In this document: positions 17,199 to 26,069 of the stretch, piece after piece
Numbering within the stretch: the first letter of the stretch is position 1
Layout: every line of letters begins with the position of its first letter
NCBI GenBank assembly: GCA_964608095.1
Contig: CAZSMK010000113.1
Span: 10,026 to 74,025 of the forward strand
DNA length: 64,000 nucleotides
Source: CAZSMK01 sp964608095
GTDB lineage: Bacteria; Sumerlaeota; Sumerlaeia; MWCT01; JAGHBZ01
Reading direction: 5' to 3'
Program-made: the position numbers and the translations under genes
The notes under the pieces: generated by a model
Told to the model about the DNA's origin: nothing
Seen by the model: only the letters and a program-made list of their open reading frames with translations
Databases searched by the model: none

Positions 17199-17960
17199 TT
17201 ATTTCTTGAATTTAATGATTTTGGCAAACGATTCGGCTTCCAGGCTTGCGCCACCGACCAGCGCTCCATCAATATCGTCCATCTCCATAAGACTGGCAAT
17301 ATTGTCAGGTTTCACACTGCCACCGTACTGTATGCGGATTTGTTGAGCATTATCTTTACCGTAAAGCTCGTTCAGGAGGTTTCTTATAAAAGCGTGAACT
17401 TCCTGAGCTTGTTCGGGCGACGCGGTCTTCCCCGTACCGATAGCCCACACCGGTTCATACGCGATTACGGTCGAGAGCATCTTATCTACGGGAATATCGG
17501 CAAGACAGCCGCGAATCTGTTCTTCTACGACGTCCATGGTTTTATTATCTTCGCGTTGATCCAGTGTTTCGCCGACACAAATAATGGGGATAAGAGAATG
17601 TTCATAGAGGGCCTTAGCTTTACGATTGACGTGTTCATTGGTTTCGTGGAAATATTTCCGCCGCTCGCTATGTCCGATGATGACATAGGTACAACCCGCA
17701 GCAGCAAGCATGGGAGGAGCGATTTCACCCGTAAAGGCGCCTTTATCTTCCCAATGGCAGTTTTGAGCGCCCACCGAAATATTGGAATCCTGGAGTGCGT
17801 TAACCACGGGTGAAATTGATACAAATGGAGGACACACCACAATTTCGGTTTCCGTCACATCTTTAACAAGTTCCTTTAAGTTTTTGACCATATCTACTGA
17901 TTCATCAATCGTTTTGAACATTTTCCAATTGCCAGCAATTATGGGGGTTCTTTCACTCAT
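17199..17960 (-). CDS. tpiA: Triosephosphate isomerase
   Basis: A 253-residue TIM-barrel enzyme interconverting dihydroxyacetone phosphate and glyceraldehyde 3-phosphate. All signature elements are present: AGNWKM with catalytic Lys, GHSERRKYF with catalytic His, YEPVWAIGTGK with catalytic Glu and the flexible loop, and YGGSVKP for phosphate binding. AAGGAAGG lies before ATG 17960. It sits between gap (48 bp upstream) and pfkA (35 bp downstream), forming a glycolytic operon. Length is normal for the family. Confidence 0.97.
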   Translation of the reverse strand: MSERTPIIAGNWKMFKTIDESVDMVKNLKELVKDVTETEIVVCPPFVSISPVVNALQDSNISVGAQNCHWEDKGAFTGEIAPPMLAAAGCTYVIIGHSERRKYFHETNEHVNRKAKALYEHSLIPIICVGETLDQREDNKTMDVVEEQIRGCLADIPVDKMLSTVIAYEPVWAIGTGKTASPEQAQEVHAFIRNLLNELYGKDNAQQIRIQYGGSVKPDNIASLMEMDDIDGALVGGASLEAESFAKIIKFKK

Positions 17961-18008
17961 TGGTCCTTCCTTTCCGTTGAGTGTTGTGTATAGCTACAAT
18001 AGCGATGA

Positions 18009-19019
18009 TTAGAGTTTTTCCGCGATGATGTCAGCCAGGTTCGCTACGCGAACCGAGTATGCCCATTCATTATCGTACCATGCGAGAACCTTAGCCATAG
18101 TTTTGTCGAACGCCTTCGAGGCAAGGGCATCAACGACGGATGAGATATCCGTATGGTTGAAGTCGGCGGAGACAAGGGGTTCTTCGCATACTGCGAGTAT
18201 CCCTTTGAGTTCGCCCTCTGCGGCTTTTCTAAAAACCTCGAGCATTGAATCGGTGGTGATTTCCTTCTCCGTCTCGACGGTCAAGTCGACAAGGCTCACA
18301 TTTGCCGTAGGAACGCGAATGGCAAGACCGTCGAATTTGCCCTGAAGTTCCGGTATAACGAGCGCTACAGCCTTAGCCGCACCTGTAGTAGTGGGGATCA
18401 TGGACATACCAGCGGCACGCGCTCGACGCAAATCTTTATGGCCAAGGTCGAGAATCCGTTGGTCGGTTGTATATGAGTGGATAGTCGTCATCAGACCATG
18501 TTTGATCCCGAAATTCTCAAGCAGGACTTTTGCCGCAGGTGCTAAACCATTGGTGGTACAAGAAGCGTTCGAAATAATATTATGCTTAGCCGGGTCGTAC
18601 GTTTTTTCGTTAACACCGATAACGAATGTAGCGTCGGGATCCTTTGCCGGCGCAGTAATAAGAACTTTTTTTGCGCCTTTGTCGCCGAGATGTTTTGAGG
18701 CGCCGCCTCTGTCCCTGAATATACCTGTCGCCTCGATCACGATGTCTACACCGAGCTCCTTCCATGGGAGATTCGACGGGTCTTTTTCCTTGAAGACCTT
18801 GATCTCATCACCATCTACCACTATTGAATCCTCTTTTGAATCGACGGAACCGGGATATTTTCCATGTACTGAATCGTACTTCAGAAGATGTGCGAGGATG
18901 TCAGGTGCAAATAAATCGTTGATTGCAACGACTTGAATATTTTTCGCTTTTTCCCGGGATGCCCTGAACACCAATCTTCCAATTCTTCCAAAACCATTGA
19001 TTCCTACCTTGATTACCAT
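18009..19019 (-). CDS. gap: Glyceraldehyde-3-phosphate dehydrogenase, type I (second copy)
   Basis: A 336-residue GAPDH. The start is placed at ATG 19019, because GGAGGAATAAAG precedes it and it opens directly with MVIKVGINGFGRIG; a longer frame would add 39 atypical residues. The catalytic Cys is in SNASCTTNGLAP, with Gly where the family usually has a second, non-essential Cys. The rest of the catalytic domain (MIPTTTGAAKAVALVI, WYDNEWAYSVRVANL) is conventional. It heads the gap-tpiA-pfkA operon, so it is probably the main glycolytic enzyme. No phosphoglycerate kinase lies in the window. Confidence 0.95.
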   Translation of the reverse strand: MVIKVGINGFGRIGRLVFRASREKAKNIQVVAINDLFAPDILAHLLKYDSVHGKYPGSVDSKEDSIVVDGDEIKVFKEKDPSNLPWKELGVDIVIEATGIFRDRGGASKHLGDKGAKKVLITAPAKDPDATFVIGVNEKTYDPAKHNIISNASCTTNGLAPAAKVLLENFGIKHGLMTTIHSYTTDQRILDLGHKDLRRARAAGMSMIPTTTGAAKAVALVIPELQGKFDGLAIRVPTANVSLVDLTVETEKEITTDSMLEVFRKAAEGELKGILAVCEEPLVSADFNHTDISSVVDALASKAFDKTMAKVLAWYDNEWAYSVRVANLADIIAEKL

Positions 19020-19084
19020 CTTTATTCCTCCATTTTTGAATGTGTAATTTGCCGCTGGGGTTAAATCGTGTTCTTCTAATACTA

Positions 19085-19114
19085 TTTTTACTTGTATCGG
19101 TTGCTCCCTGTCAA
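19085..19114 (-). promoter_or_regulatory. Putative promoter of the gap-tpiA-pfkA operon
   Basis: Minus-strand perfect TTGACA (19114-19109), 18-base spacer, then TAAAAA (19090-19085), 65 bases upstream of the gap start. The -10 box matches consensus at only four positions. Confidence 0.42.
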
Positions 19115-19254
19115 TATTGTTCGATAATTTCTTCATTAATTCTGAGAGAAAGTCAAAAAAGAACTATTTTCGAGGGAGGGAGAGAAGTTTTGGTGTATGA
19201 GGCATTTGGAAATATCGGGATTCTGCTATACCGTAATGATGCTATTTCGAAGGG

Positions 19255-21015
19255 TCAAAACTGGCCGCGAGGATTTTCCCTGCTATCTGCTGTATCAGGT
19301 TCTTCGGTAGAGGAAGAATCGTTTTTAGGGTATGCTGTATGCGTATGATGGACTTTTCTTATTCCTATTAGAGGTCTCCAGAGAACGGGGACAATCAAAA
19401 AATCGGTCAAACTAAAGCAGATGAACAACAGGAGAAACCAGCTGAATACAAAGGTACTTGCGTAGAGCGTCTTTGCAAGCGATGGTCCTGCGATTAAGGC
19501 GATAACGACATATTCAAACAGAAGAATTCCTGCAAGGGAATATCCAAGCCTCATCCGTAAATTCTTCAATTTTCGCACTCTGCTATGGGCAAAAAATTCA
19601 GATACGTTTAAAGCGTTATTGATCATGTGGTTGAAGATTACGACTGCAAAGAAGAGCATTAATAGCGAAAGGATACCGAGTAGGGGAGAAAACGCTTTTG
19701 ATATAATCCAGAAATCGTACAGTCCATGTATGATACAAGCAGTCAGGAAGCCGATGAGAAAAAAGAGAAATCGTTTGCCCTTTTGTTTATATTTCCCGAT
19801 TATGATTCCATAAGCAACAATGGAGGTTAAAAACATGTGCATGATAACGGCGGTAAAGGCGCGACCCTTGATGGAATGGAGCCCAAACTCATTGAACTTT
19901 GTAAGATTCTCCATGAACGCGAAGCCGAGTGCGACGATGGAAGCATAAATGATGTAGTCGATTGATTCATTCACCTGTCGGCTGAATTTTACCATGAGGA
20001 GAAAAGGAACAACCTTGACGAACTCCTCGATGAAACCGATACCGAACACGCAAAACGCGAGGTCGCCACACCATGAACCGGTCAAATCGAAGCCAAAGCC
20101 GAAATCAAAAAGGTCGTAGAGCAGGTCGGCTCCGAATGAAAACGCTATGCCCAAGCCCAAAGCAATAAAGAGGCTTGATACTTTTTCCGGTTCGAAAATG
20201 TCGATATTCCGCAAGAATATAAACCACACGGAAAGTACCAGAACTGCAGCAAGGACACCGGGTAAGGTCATAAGTTCAAGGAGGGGGCGAAACAAGGTTC
20301 GTATATACATTGGAATGCTTCGGCTTCTGATAGCCATGGATAGTTCAACAGCATAGGGAAAATATTTTCGTGTTTCTTTGTTGCGGTAAAGGGCTTTGAG
20401 TTCATGGTCGCGTCGGGTTTTTTCATAGAGATTGATCAAATTGCGGTAGGAACCATTGAGATTTCCTTCAAGCTGAATCTCTTTATTTAAATAATATTCT
20501 GCAAGGGCGAACTCTTCTCTATGAGCATGGACATATCCCATCGAATTGTTGAGGTATTTCATCTTTTTGTTTCGAATTTTATGGAAGAAGGGCAGGGCGT
20601 CATCGTACTTTTCACTTAAAGAATGCACAAGTCCCATACCGTAGTTGCCGATGTCGGATTTATCCGGTTCATGATCTTCAGCAAGTTTGGAATATTCAGT
20701 CAACAGGTTTACGATAAGAGGAGGCATGGGGGAGGTAAAACGCCATGAAGAGAAGTGTGCTTGAATATACTTATAGTGATAATCGATATTGAGAGGTTTC
20801 TGAGAGATAAGGGAAGAATATAGCCGCCTGACTTCGTAGTAATTGTTAATGCGCTGTGCTGCCATGATACGACGTTCGATATCGGTGGCGGGAATATCGG
20901 GAAAGGTTGCATTGATAAGGAGTACAAGAATATTCGATGGTATAATGATGAGAAGCACAAATTTCAAGAAGAGAGATTTGTGTGCATGAATGCTTGCAGG
21001 GTATTGTCTGACCAA
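19255..21015 (-). CDS. PrsW-family intramembrane metalloprotease with N-terminal helical-repeat domain
   Basis: A 586-residue membrane protein. After an N-terminal hydrophobic segment, residues about 45-230 are helical and TPR-like (NYYEVRRLYSSLI; MGYVHAHREEFALAEYYLNK). About 8 membrane segments follow with the PrsW motifs: FIEEFVK (EExxK), FAFMENLTKF (FxxxEN), a membrane His in VIMHMFLTS and another in IIHGLYDFW. PrsW proteases cleave membrane anti-sigma factors or related substrates. The large repeat ectodomain is an addition to the compact family core and may recruit the substrate. No sigma or anti-sigma gene is adjacent. The start ATG has only a weak ribosome site. Confidence 0.75.
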   Translation of the reverse strand: MVRQYPASIHAHKSLFLKFVLLIIIPSNILVLLINATFPDIPATDIERRIMAAQRINNYYEVRRLYSSLISQKPLNIDYHYKYIQAHFSSWRFTSPMPPLIVNLLTEYSKLAEDHEPDKSDIGNYGMGLVHSLSEKYDDALPFFHKIRNKKMKYLNNSMGYVHAHREEFALAEYYLNKEIQLEGNLNGSYRNLINLYEKTRRDHELKALYRNKETRKYFPYAVELSMAIRSRSIPMYIRTLFRPLLELMTLPGVLAAVLVLSVWFIFLRNIDIFEPEKVSSLFIALGLGIAFSFGADLLYDLFDFGFGFDLTGSWCGDLAFCVFGIGFIEEFVKVVPFLLMVKFSRQVNESIDYIIYASIVALGFAFMENLTKFNEFGLHSIKGRAFTAVIMHMFLTSIVAYGIIIGKYKQKGKRFLFFLIGFLTACIIHGLYDFWIISKAFSPLLGILSLLMLFFAVVIFNHMINNALNVSEFFAHSRVRKLKNLRMRLGYSLAGILLFEYVVIALIAGPSLAKTLYASTFVFSWFLLLFICFSLTDFLIVPVLWRPLIGIRKVHHTHTAYPKNDSSSTEEPDTADSRENPRGQF

Positions 21016-21111
21016 CTCTCATCCTCCCCGCTTGGTATAATTTCAGGAATTTAAATCAAAAAGAACGGGAATTCCAGCGCAAAGAGACCATCACTACGTC
21101 TCCCACACATG

Positions 21112-21702
21112 TTACTCTTCATCGTCTTCATAGAATAACTCATCAGATTCTATCTCGTTCTCGATATCTTCGTAGATCAAGCGTGCATCTTCCGCAGACA
21201 TGGCAAGCAAATCTCTGGCGTTTGTGCCATCCAAAACCTTACCAATTTGAGGATCGAACATGACTATCCTATGCGGCTGTAAGATTTCGAGCATTTGCGC
21301 GAGTACCATGAGGGCTTCTTCGAGATCACCGGTATAACTAAAACAGAGGGGAAGCATACCGGGACTTCCTTCCCATTCGAAAAGGGCATCGATTTCTTCT
21401 TCAAATTCACCGGGTAGGGCGACTTTTCCGTTCGATTCAAGATAACGGTTTAGTTCTTCTGTCCTTTCGCTTTCAGGAACGACTATTTGGAGGTAAGCCT
21501 TGGCAATCAGGCTTTCCAGGGTGTTTTGTGGAATAGATACGTCGATGAAATATGTCGGAATAGGATATAATTCCTCACTTTCCTCATCCATTTCATCCAG
21601 TTCGTCGAGATAATTTTCATAATCTTCGGAATCGAGGAAGAGATTGATCTCTTCAAGACTCACTTCCTCATTCAATCTGAAGAACTCGACATCATAGCTC
21701 AT
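21112..21702 (-). CDS. Acidic protein of unknown function
   Basis: A 196-residue, strongly acidic soluble protein; GGAGAA precedes ATG 21702. The N-terminus MSYDVEFFRLNEEVSLEEIN is followed by a Glu/Asp-rich stretch, a mixed alpha/beta middle (TYFIDVSIPQNTLESLIAKA; LPLCFSYTGDLEEALMVLAQ) and an acidic tail ending DELFYEDDEE. No signal peptide or membrane segment is seen. I do not recognise the family. It lies between PrsW and galU on the same strand with short gaps, which suggests co-transcription but says little about function. Confidence 0.75.
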   Translation of the reverse strand: MSYDVEFFRLNEEVSLEEINLFLDSEDYENYLDELDEMDEESEELYPIPTYFIDVSIPQNTLESLIAKAYLQIVVPESERTEELNRYLESNGKVALPGEFEEEIDALFEWEGSPGMLPLCFSYTGDLEEALMVLAQMLEILQPHRIVMFDPQIGKVLDGTNARDLLAMSAEDARLIYEDIENEIESDELFYEDDEE

Positions 21703-21765
21703 AAGCAGTTCTCCTTTTGAGTAAAGGGTTTATAGTTATTTATATAGGACTAAGCGGTCAAAGTG

Positions 21766-22566
21766 TCAGCGATTTATTTCAGCATCATGTTCTACCGCGG
21801 CAACGAAGGTTTTTACATAATCCTTTATATTCCCGGCATCGTATCGACGCACGCCCCGGAGCGGCACTGCAAGCAAGGTTTTTTCTTTGGCGTAGTTGTT
21901 CAATGCGTCGGTTGCAAATCGTTCTTCACCTTTTACTATAGGTAGTTGCCGGAAATAATTGAAGATGTCCGGAAAAAGTATATACCGCCCCATTGTGCCG
22001 AATGGTGTGGTCACCTCTTCTATTCGTGGTTTTTCTTTGATAGATTCAACTTTGAAAATGGTCTTCGAATCGTCGAACCATTCTCCGCGGATATTTCCAT
22101 AGGGAAGGATACGGGTAAGATCCTCGAATTCTTCCATGCCGATTACGGGCTCTTCATATTCCTCGAATACTTTCAAGAGTTGTTCGAGCGGAGTTGTCGC
22201 GGAAAAAGGAAGAAAGATGTCATCCGGATACATCACAATAAACGGTTGGTTGGATACGGCATCCTCTGCGACCAGAATAGCATCGGAAATACCTGTGGGT
22301 TTCTTCTGATAAAGGTAGTGAAACTTTAGATGTGAGAGGTCTTCCTGTTTGGAAGCCCATTGGACGTAGTGTCTAAGTGACTCCTTCTCTTTGCTCGTAA
22401 TGAGAGCGATTTCCGAGCACCCGACTCGTGCAGCTTCCAGAACCGAATAGTGAATCATGGGGAATCCGGCTATGGGCAACATCTCTTTAGGGTAGAAAAA
22501 CGAAAGTGGTTGCAATCGTGTACCGAGTCCCGCAGCGGGTATTACCGCAATGTCGATTTTGTCCAT
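21766..22566 (-). CDS. galU: UTP--glucose-1-phosphate uridylyltransferase
   Basis: A 266-residue nucleotidyltransferase that makes UDP-glucose from UTP and glucose 1-phosphate. The N-terminal signature VIPAAGLGTRLQPLSFFYPK ends in the catalytic Lys and continues EMLPIAGFPMIHYSV, as in GalU and related enzymes. The metal-binding Asp is in MYPDDIFLP. It is slightly shorter than classical GalU (about 290-300). A thymidylyltransferase or another sugar nucleotidyltransferase remains possible, but the PKEMLPI block favours GalU. It would supply UDP-glucose for the glycosyltransferases in this window. Confidence 0.85.
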   Translation of the reverse strand: MDKIDIAVIPAAGLGTRLQPLSFFYPKEMLPIAGFPMIHYSVLEAARVGCSEIALITSKEKESLRHYVQWASKQEDLSHLKFHYLYQKKPTGISDAILVAEDAVSNQPFIVMYPDDIFLPFSATTPLEQLLKVFEEYEEPVIGMEEFEDLTRILPYGNIRGEWFDDSKTIFKVESIKEKPRIEEVTTPFGTMGRYILFPDIFNYFRQLPIVKGEERFATDALNNYAKEKTLLAVPLRGVRRYDAGNIKDYVKTFVAAVEHDAEINR

Positions 22567-22647
22567 GATAGTTTTATTCTCCAGGGAATTGAGAAATAAT
22601 TGTGAAATCGTTGTGCAGGTGAAGTCAAGAAAATCACCGATTTAATC

Positions 22648-23655
22648 TTATTTAATCACGAGCCGATACTCGAGTTTTGGAGTGTCAGAAAGGGGGAGAT
22701 GTCCTATGGAAGAAACGTTCCCGAACAAGATATCCCTGATTTGCCATTTCTTTTTAGGTTTCACGATATGAGGTTTTTTTCTCATACCCGCACGCTCTGC
22801 TGCACGCGTGATTGCATCGTACAATGTTCCCTTTTGATCCACAAGCCCATAGTTCATTGCCTGCCTTCCTGAGAATATCCTCCCGTCCGCAAGGGTCTTC
22901 AGGCGTTCTTTAATCTCCTGCTCTTTGACAGTTACCGTGGTAGGGGAGTCATCCATAGTATTCATTTTTTCCTTTTCAATACTTTTCCTGACTGCATCCG
23001 CTCGGGCAGTATATACCGTCTCGTAAAATTGGTTATACACATCATCTATAACACTGGAGAGAAGTTCACGTTCTTCGTCTGTCATGGGTCGAGCAGGGGA
23101 GGCGATGTCCTTGAACTCACCGCTTTTGACCACCTGGAATTCCATGCCGATTTTTCTTATCAACTCTTCCCAGTTAGGGACAGTCATGATAACACCTATA
23201 CTGCCGGTAAGTGTCCCGGGATTGGACAGGATTTCATCCGCAGCACATGCGATATAGTAGCCACCCGAGGCGGCGACTGAGCCGAATGAGGCGATAACGG
23301 GTATATCCCGTTCCTTCTTGACCTTTAGAATTTCGCTATAAAGTTCCTGAACAGCCCCCACGACGCCACCGGGCGAATTTATTTGAAGCACCAATGCCTT
23401 GATGTGCGAATCTTCGGCATAGGTATGAAGCACTTCCACCAATTCAGTAACATCGGTGATTGCTCCGGATATGGGAAGAACCGCCACACTGGGAAGTCCT
23501 GAACTTGGAAGACGGCTGGTAAAGGGAATGCCGAATAAAAGAAGTATGATAATTAGAACAAGACCAACAGTTATGATTAAACAGCATCCTGGACGCCTCT
23601 TAACTATTTCTATATTCGAGCGCTTTTCCTGCTTCTGGGTTTCTTCATTAGTCAT
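22648..23655 (-). CDS. sppA: Signal peptide peptidase SppA (short form)
   Basis: A 335-residue membrane serine protease of family S49 that degrades cleaved signal peptides. The start is ATG 23655, because AAGGAGG lies 8-14 bases upstream; an upstream in-frame start lacks this. One N-terminal membrane segment (CCLIITVGLVLIIILLLFG) precedes the protease domain. The nucleophile is the Ser of ASFGSVAASGGYYIA and the general base Lys lies in KSGEFKDIASPARPMTDEER. INSPGGVVGA forms the oxyanion strand. The single-domain length matches the Bacillus type rather than the double-length E. coli form. Confidence 0.93.
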   Translation of the reverse strand: MTNEETQKQEKRSNIEIVKRRPGCCLIITVGLVLIIILLLFGIPFTSRLPSSGLPSVAVLPISGAITDVTELVEVLHTYAEDSHIKALVLQINSPGGVVGAVQELYSEILKVKKERDIPVIASFGSVAASGGYYIACAADEILSNPGTLTGSIGVIMTVPNWEELIRKIGMEFQVVKSGEFKDIASPARPMTDEERELLSSVIDDVYNQFYETVYTARADAVRKSIEKEKMNTMDDSPTTVTVKEQEIKERLKTLADGRIFSGRQAMNYGLVDQKGTLYDAITRAAERAGMRKKPHIVKPKKKWQIRDILFGNVSSIGHLPLSDTPKLEYRLVIK

Positions 23656-23822
23656 AGTGTCTACCTCCTTGAAAATAATTTGGATTGACAACGACTTGAT
23701 AAATATCCTATACACAAGATTCCATTTTTGCGATTTAGTGTATTATATTGAAAAAAGCCATGCAAGGCAAAGTTGGGGAGAAGAGTGTCCGCGTAGATTT
23801 AATCTGCGACATAAAGACCGGC

Positions 23823-23852
23823 TTGACATAATCAGGCGAAGTTCATTATACT
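23823..23852 (+). promoter_or_regulatory. Putative sigma-70 promoter of secG
   Basis: A perfect TTGACA (23823-23828), 18-base spacer and TATACT (23847-23852) lie 36 bases upstream of the secG ATG, in the divergent space shared with sppA. This is the best sigma-70-like promoter in the window. Confidence 0.6.
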
Positions 23853-23887
23853 TATATAAAATTATGTTATGATGGAGAATTGAGTAA

Positions 23888-24415
23888 ATGGGATTCTTGT
23901 TGACACTTCTCGTTATCGGATATGCATTAATCTGCATTTTTTTGGTTACTCTGATCTTGCTCCAGGCAGGCAAAGGAGGCGGCCTGTCAGGATTGGTCGG
24001 AGGCTCCGCATTTGCTGATACATTTGGAGCAACAGGAGCAGAGAAGACCTTTGCGCGCTGGACCACGTATTTGGCAGTCCTTTTTTTCATACTCTCATTG
24101 GGGTTGACCTATATTGGTGCACGGCATTTCACCAGACCGTCGTTGCTCGATCGTTTACAGCGCGAAGAAGCCGCCTCTGCGACGCAACCCTTAGAGCAAC
24201 CTGAGGCTACCGCTCCGGAACCTATCTCTGCTCCGGTCGATGAAACGGTACCGGTTGAACCGGCTATCCCGCCACCTCAAGAGGAAGGACCCCCACCCGT
24301 GGAAGCCCTTGATATGGGGACCATTCCAACGGAAGGGGCACAGCCCACAGGAGAGCTGGAACCGCAAGCAGAATCGCCCCCAGCCTTACCGGAATCGGAT
24401 ACAACCCAACCTTAG
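23888..24415 (+). CDS. secG: Preprotein translocase subunit SecG with long Pro/Glu-rich tail
   Basis: A 175-residue protein. Residues 1-80 are a standard SecG: two membrane segments joined by the hallmark loop LQAGKGGGLSGLVGGSAF. SecG joins SecY and SecE in the inner-membrane translocon and aids SecA-driven export. The remaining roughly 90 residues are rich in Pro, Glu, Ala and Thr (for example PVEPAIPPPQEEGPPPVE) and are presumably disordered. Bacterial SecG is usually 70-130 residues, so the tail is long. The start has GGAG upstream and a strong promoter. It is transcribed divergently from sppA. Confidence 0.92.
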   Translation: MGFLLTLLVIGYALICIFLVTLILLQAGKGGGLSGLVGGSAFADTFGATGAEKTFARWTTYLAVLFFILSLGLTYIGARHFTRPSLLDRLQREEAASATQPLEQPEATAPEPISAPVDETVPVEPAIPPPQEEGPPPVEALDMGTIPTEGAQPTGELEPQAESPPALPESDTTQP

Positions 24416-24806
24416 TGTGAGTGTGTTATAGCTCACGTCTATTTTATCTCGTGAAGGCATGTAGATTCTTTTCATTAGTTCATATAATTATATGTTCAGG
24501 AACAAAGATCGGTGAGTTGAAGGGCAAGAGCATGTGGGTCTGATACCTGACCAGAAGAGGTCTTATCAAGGCAGGTATAAACGGGATACACTGATCAATG
24601 CATTCTAAAAGCCAGACACTGCTGAGCGAACCGTAGAAATAGATGAAAAAGTCCGGACTTTTATGACTTCTCGCTATTAAAAATAAGAGTATGCAAGAGA
24701 TTCTTCCCGCAAGTTCAGCGAGAATTTACATGCCCGGCGATCTGAAGACTTGACTCTATAAGGTAAACATCAGATAGTGACATTACTTTTCAGGAAGGAT
24801 TTTTCA
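24416..24806. other. Gene-free stretch after secG containing a 16-bp palindrome
   Basis: These 390 bases hold no convincing gene or known RNA. The secG stop is followed by GTGAG...CTCAC (about 24418-24437), a weak terminator-like hairpin with a poor T tail. A perfect palindrome, AAAAGTCC/GGACTTTT, lies at 24647-24662. The stretch is long enough for a small RNA, but I could not match it to one. Confidence 0.4.
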
Positions 24807-26069
24807 ATGAATACAAGAAAAATATTTACATCAGTAAGTTCGATCTGGATTATTTTAATATTAAGTTCGTTACACGTATTCGCTCGGAATGAAGGAGGAA
24901 TGAATCAGATGGTAAAGCCCGGTATCGAGGTGTTGCTCGAGAAACGACTCGAATTGATAAAAGGGAAAACAATAGGATTAATCACGAATCCTACCGGTGT
25001 TGACAGCAAATTTCGCTCGACTATCGATCTTCTTCATGAATGCAAGGAGTGCAAGCTTATAGCCCTTTATGGACCGGAACATGGAATCAGAGGGGATTTT
25101 TATGCGGGCGAGGAAGTAAGCGACGGGTTCGATCCAGTGACGGGCGTTCGCATTTTCAGCCTTTATGGAGCATCTTATAAACCCACCAAGGAGATGCTGA
25201 AGGAAGTAGATGTCTTGATCTATGATATTCAGGATACCGGATGTCGGGGGTATACATATATTTATACCATGTCCTACGCCATGGAGGCGGCAAAAGAGAA
25301 TGATATCAAGTTTATCGTACTCGATCGCCCCAATCCTCTCGGGGGTGACCTGGTAGATGGCAATGTTCTCGATCCCGCCTTTTCTTCATTTATCGGGAGG
25401 TATCCCATAGCGTATGTATACGGAATGACGCCCGGCGAGTTGGCACAATATTTTAATACCGAGTTCAATATAAACTGTGATCTCGAAGTTGTTAAAATGG
25501 AAGGCTGGGGCAGAGCGATGAAGTATTGGGATACCGGCCTTGCATGGATTCCTCCATCCATGCATATTCCACGCGCTGATACTTCTTTTTATTCCGCTAT
25601 TACGGGGATACTTGGTGAATTGCAGACGGTGAATGAAGGCGTGGGATACACCTTACCCTTCGAGGTGGTTGGTGCACCATGGATCGATGCTTATAAATTA
25701 GCCGATGAACTAAACAATAGAAATCTTCAAGGAGTTCGTTTTCGCCCTGTTGTGTTCGAGCCCCGGTATCATAATTTCAGCAAGCAAAAATGCCGTGGTA
25801 TCCAGATCCATATACTTGACTATGACAAATTGCGACCGGTCGCTATCGGGATTCATATTATGGAAGCGCTTCAGAAGTTCTATCCCGACAAAAATATTTT
25901 CGCACCATCAAATAAGAGTCGCGCTGAAATGTTCGACAAGGCAATGGGAACGGATCGCGTGAGGAGTGAATTAGTCGGCGGGACAAGCGCACAAGAGATA
26001 ATAAAGAGTTGGCAATCCGAGATTCAGGAGTTTATGAAAAAGAGGGAAAAATATCTACTGTATGATTGA
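24807..26069 (+). CDS. NamZ/DUF1343 family exo-beta-N-acetylmuramidase-like exported protein
   Basis: A 420-residue paralogue of the protein at 8643-9977. The start is ATG 24807, preceded by AGGAAGGA; it opens a Sec signal peptide (hydrophobic core about residues 10-24, cleavage likely near VFA-RNE) without a lipobox. Family blocks are KTIGLITNPTGVDSK, ALYGPEHGIRGDFY, DVLIYDIQDTGCRGYTYIY and FIVLDRPNPLGG. It should be periplasmic or secreted and trim muramyl ends in peptidoglycan recycling, by analogy with NamZ. The stop overlaps the start of the following permease gene, so they are coupled. Confidence 0.88.
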   Translation: MNTRKIFTSVSSIWIILILSSLHVFARNEGGMNQMVKPGIEVLLEKRLELIKGKTIGLITNPTGVDSKFRSTIDLLHECKECKLIALYGPEHGIRGDFYAGEEVSDGFDPVTGVRIFSLYGASYKPTKEMLKEVDVLIYDIQDTGCRGYTYIYTMSYAMEAAKENDIKFIVLDRPNPLGGDLVDGNVLDPAFSSFIGRYPIAYVYGMTPGELAQYFNTEFNINCDLEVVKMEGWGRAMKYWDTGLAWIPPSMHIPRADTSFYSAITGILGELQTVNEGVGYTLPFEVVGAPWIDAYKLADELNNRNLQGVRFRPVVFEPRYHNFSKQKCRGIQIHILDYDKLRPVAIGIHIMEALQKFYPDKNIFAPSNKSRAEMFDKAMGTDRVRSELVGGTSAQEIIKSWQSEIQEFMKKREKYLLYD

